A DNA stretch of 64,000 nt from Xanthobacter aminoxidans. GTDB taxonomy: Bacteria; Pseudomonadota; Alphaproteobacteria; Rhizobiales; Xanthobacteraceae. Of the stretch, positions 63,013 to 64,000 are shown piece by piece. A program made the position numbers and the translations under genes. A model generated the notes under the pieces. It saw only the letters and a program-made list of their open reading frames with translations. It searched no databases and had not been told where the DNA came from. The first letter of the stretch is position 1, and each line of letters opens with the position of its first letter. The DNA is taken from positions 186,001-250,000 of the forward strand of contig NZ_JAMJXC010000005.1 in NCBI RefSeq assembly GCF_023571765.1, given 5' to 3'.

Positions 63013-63912
63013 TCAGACCTTCTTGATGGTGGCGCGGCCGAACAGGCCCGAGGGCTTCAGCGAGAGCACCAGCAGCAGCAGGACGAGGCCGGGCACGTCC
63101 TTGTATCCGGTGGAGATGTAGTAGCCGGTCAGCGTCTCGGTGATGCCGAGGATGAGGCCGCCGACGATGACGCCCATGCCGCTGGACAGGCCGCCGATGA
63201 TGGCCACCGCGAACGCCTTCAGCCCCAGCACCGCGCCCATGGTGGCGCCGGTGAGGGTGACGGGGGCGATGAGCACGCCGGCGAAGGCCGCGGTCATGGA
63301 GGAGAGGGCATAGGAGAAGGTGATGACGCGCCGCGTGTCGATGCCCATCAGGCCCGCCGCGTCGCGGTCATTGGCGGTGGCCACCACGGCCTTGCCGAAG
63401 ATGGACCGCCGGTTGAAGATTTCCACCGCCAGCATGATGGCGAGCGCGCCGATGACGATGGCGATCTCCATGGGCTGGATGCGCACCGGCCCGATGGTGA
63501 GCGCCGCCTCGGGCAGCGGGGAGGGGAAGCGCAAGGCGTCGCGGCCCCAGATGTTCTCGGCGAGGTTGCGGAAGATGATGCCGAGGGCGATGGTCGCCAT
63601 GATCCAGCCGGCTTCGGACTTCGCCTTCACCGCCTGCCGCACGCCGAGCCATTCCACCACCGCGCCCTGCGCGAGGCCGAAGGCGAAGACGATGGGCAGC
63701 ATGAGCAGATAGGCCCACAGGGTGCCGAGCGCCTGCCCGATGAGGAAATTGATGGTGGTGAGGCCCACCAGCGCCCCCAGCATCAGGGCCTCGCCCTGGC
63801 CGAAGTTCAGGGTTTTCGAGGTGGCGAAGGTGAGCTGGTAGCTGAAGGCGATGACGCCGTAGATCATGCCTACGGCGATGCCGCTCACGATGAGCTGCGA
63901 CAGGACGTTCAT
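63013..63912 (-). CDS. livH: Branched-chain amino acid ABC transporter permease LivH
   Basis: A 299-residue permease with about eight membrane segments: LIVSGIAVGMIYGVIAFSYQLTFATSKTLNFGQGEALMLGAL at the start, ATANDRDAAGLMGIDTRRVI as the EAA-like loop and AVAIIGGLSSGMGVIVGGLILGITETL. It is first of the three transporter genes seen here; the binding protein gene is probably upstream, beyond the window. The 88 bases after its start hold no recognisable feature. Confidence 0.94.
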   Translation of the reverse strand: MNVLSQLIVSGIAVGMIYGVIAFSYQLTFATSKTLNFGQGEALMLGALVGLTTINFLIGQALGTLWAYLLMLPIVFAFGLAQGAVVEWLGVRQAVKAKSEAGWIMATIALGIIFRNLAENIWGRDALRFPSPLPEAALTIGPVRIQPMEIAIVIGALAIMLAVEIFNRRSIFGKAVVATANDRDAAGLMGIDTRRVITFSYALSSMTAAFAGVLIAPVTLTGATMGAVLGLKAFAVAIIGGLSSGMGVIVGGLILGITETLTGYYISTGYKDVPGLVLLLLVLSLKPSGLFGRATIKKV

Positions 63913-64000
63913 GACGGTCTCCGGAAGGGGGCGCGGCCCCCGCGTCGGGGCAGGGTTCCGGGCGAACCGGCCGCCGCGCTCTATTGGCGCGGCGATCCGA

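Overview
The window is very GC-rich, densely packed chromosomal DNA from an alphaproteobacterium, most likely order Hyphomicrobiales and plausibly family Xanthobacteraceae. This rests on codon usage, GlnII next to a DUF2735 gene, a sarcosine oxidase operon, a PleC-like kinase, an NrsF/ECF pair and a repeat type common in that order; it is inference, because no rRNA or taxonomic marker gene is present. No tRNA, rRNA, CRISPR array, transposase, integrase or prophage was seen.

Layout. 1-3.8 kb: end of a heterotetrameric sarcosine oxidase operon (soxD-soxA-soxG). 3.7-7.1 kb: a secreted unknown, an NCS2 nucleobase permease with an extra C-terminal domain and two small unknowns. 7.1-8.7 kb: glnII with a sigma-54 promoter, a candidate NtrC site and an intrinsic terminator. 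8.9-10.2 kb: tam methyltransferase and a NIPSNAP protein. 10.3-13.2 kb: the methionine ABC transporter metNIQ, whose leader contains a tiny Met-rich reading frame. 13.2-19.6 kb: two TetR-controlled units, one of them an RND efflux pump. 19.7-25.9 kb: small membrane and secreted proteins, a UbiB-like kinase, a serine hydrolase and an AT-richer orphan gene. 26-30.7 kb: a PleC-like histidine kinase and a fused aroK-aroB gene. 30.9-33.6 kb: a redox group (thioredoxin, Rieske ferredoxin, FAD reductase) and a small monooxygenase.

33.6-44.5 kb is the most distinctive part. On the minus strand a nitrilase, a complete branched-chain-type ABC importer (LivK, H, M, G, F) and a haem aldoxime dehydratase lie in line, apparently one transcription unit. 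Beside it are an AMI1-like amidase, an AEC-family permease and a LysR regulator. Together they could import an aldoxime, nitrile or amide and convert R-CH=NOH to R-CN and then to R-COOH plus ammonia. The substrate is unknown; indole-3-acetaldoxime or another plant aldoxime is one possibility.

44.9-51.6 kb: an ECF sigma factor with its NrsF-type membrane anti-sigma factor, an adhesin-like protein, a Tat-exported amidohydrolase and a copper group ending in copC-copD. 51.6-60 kb: the kdp potassium ATPase operon (kdpF, A, B, C, D, E) with two extra tiny membrane-protein genes. 60.3-63.9 kb: a second Liv-type importer in which the LivM permease and LivG ATPase are fused; its binding protein would lie beyond the window.

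Two families of intergenic palindromic repeats (five copies and two copies) lie between genes across the window. Two copies sit inside operons.
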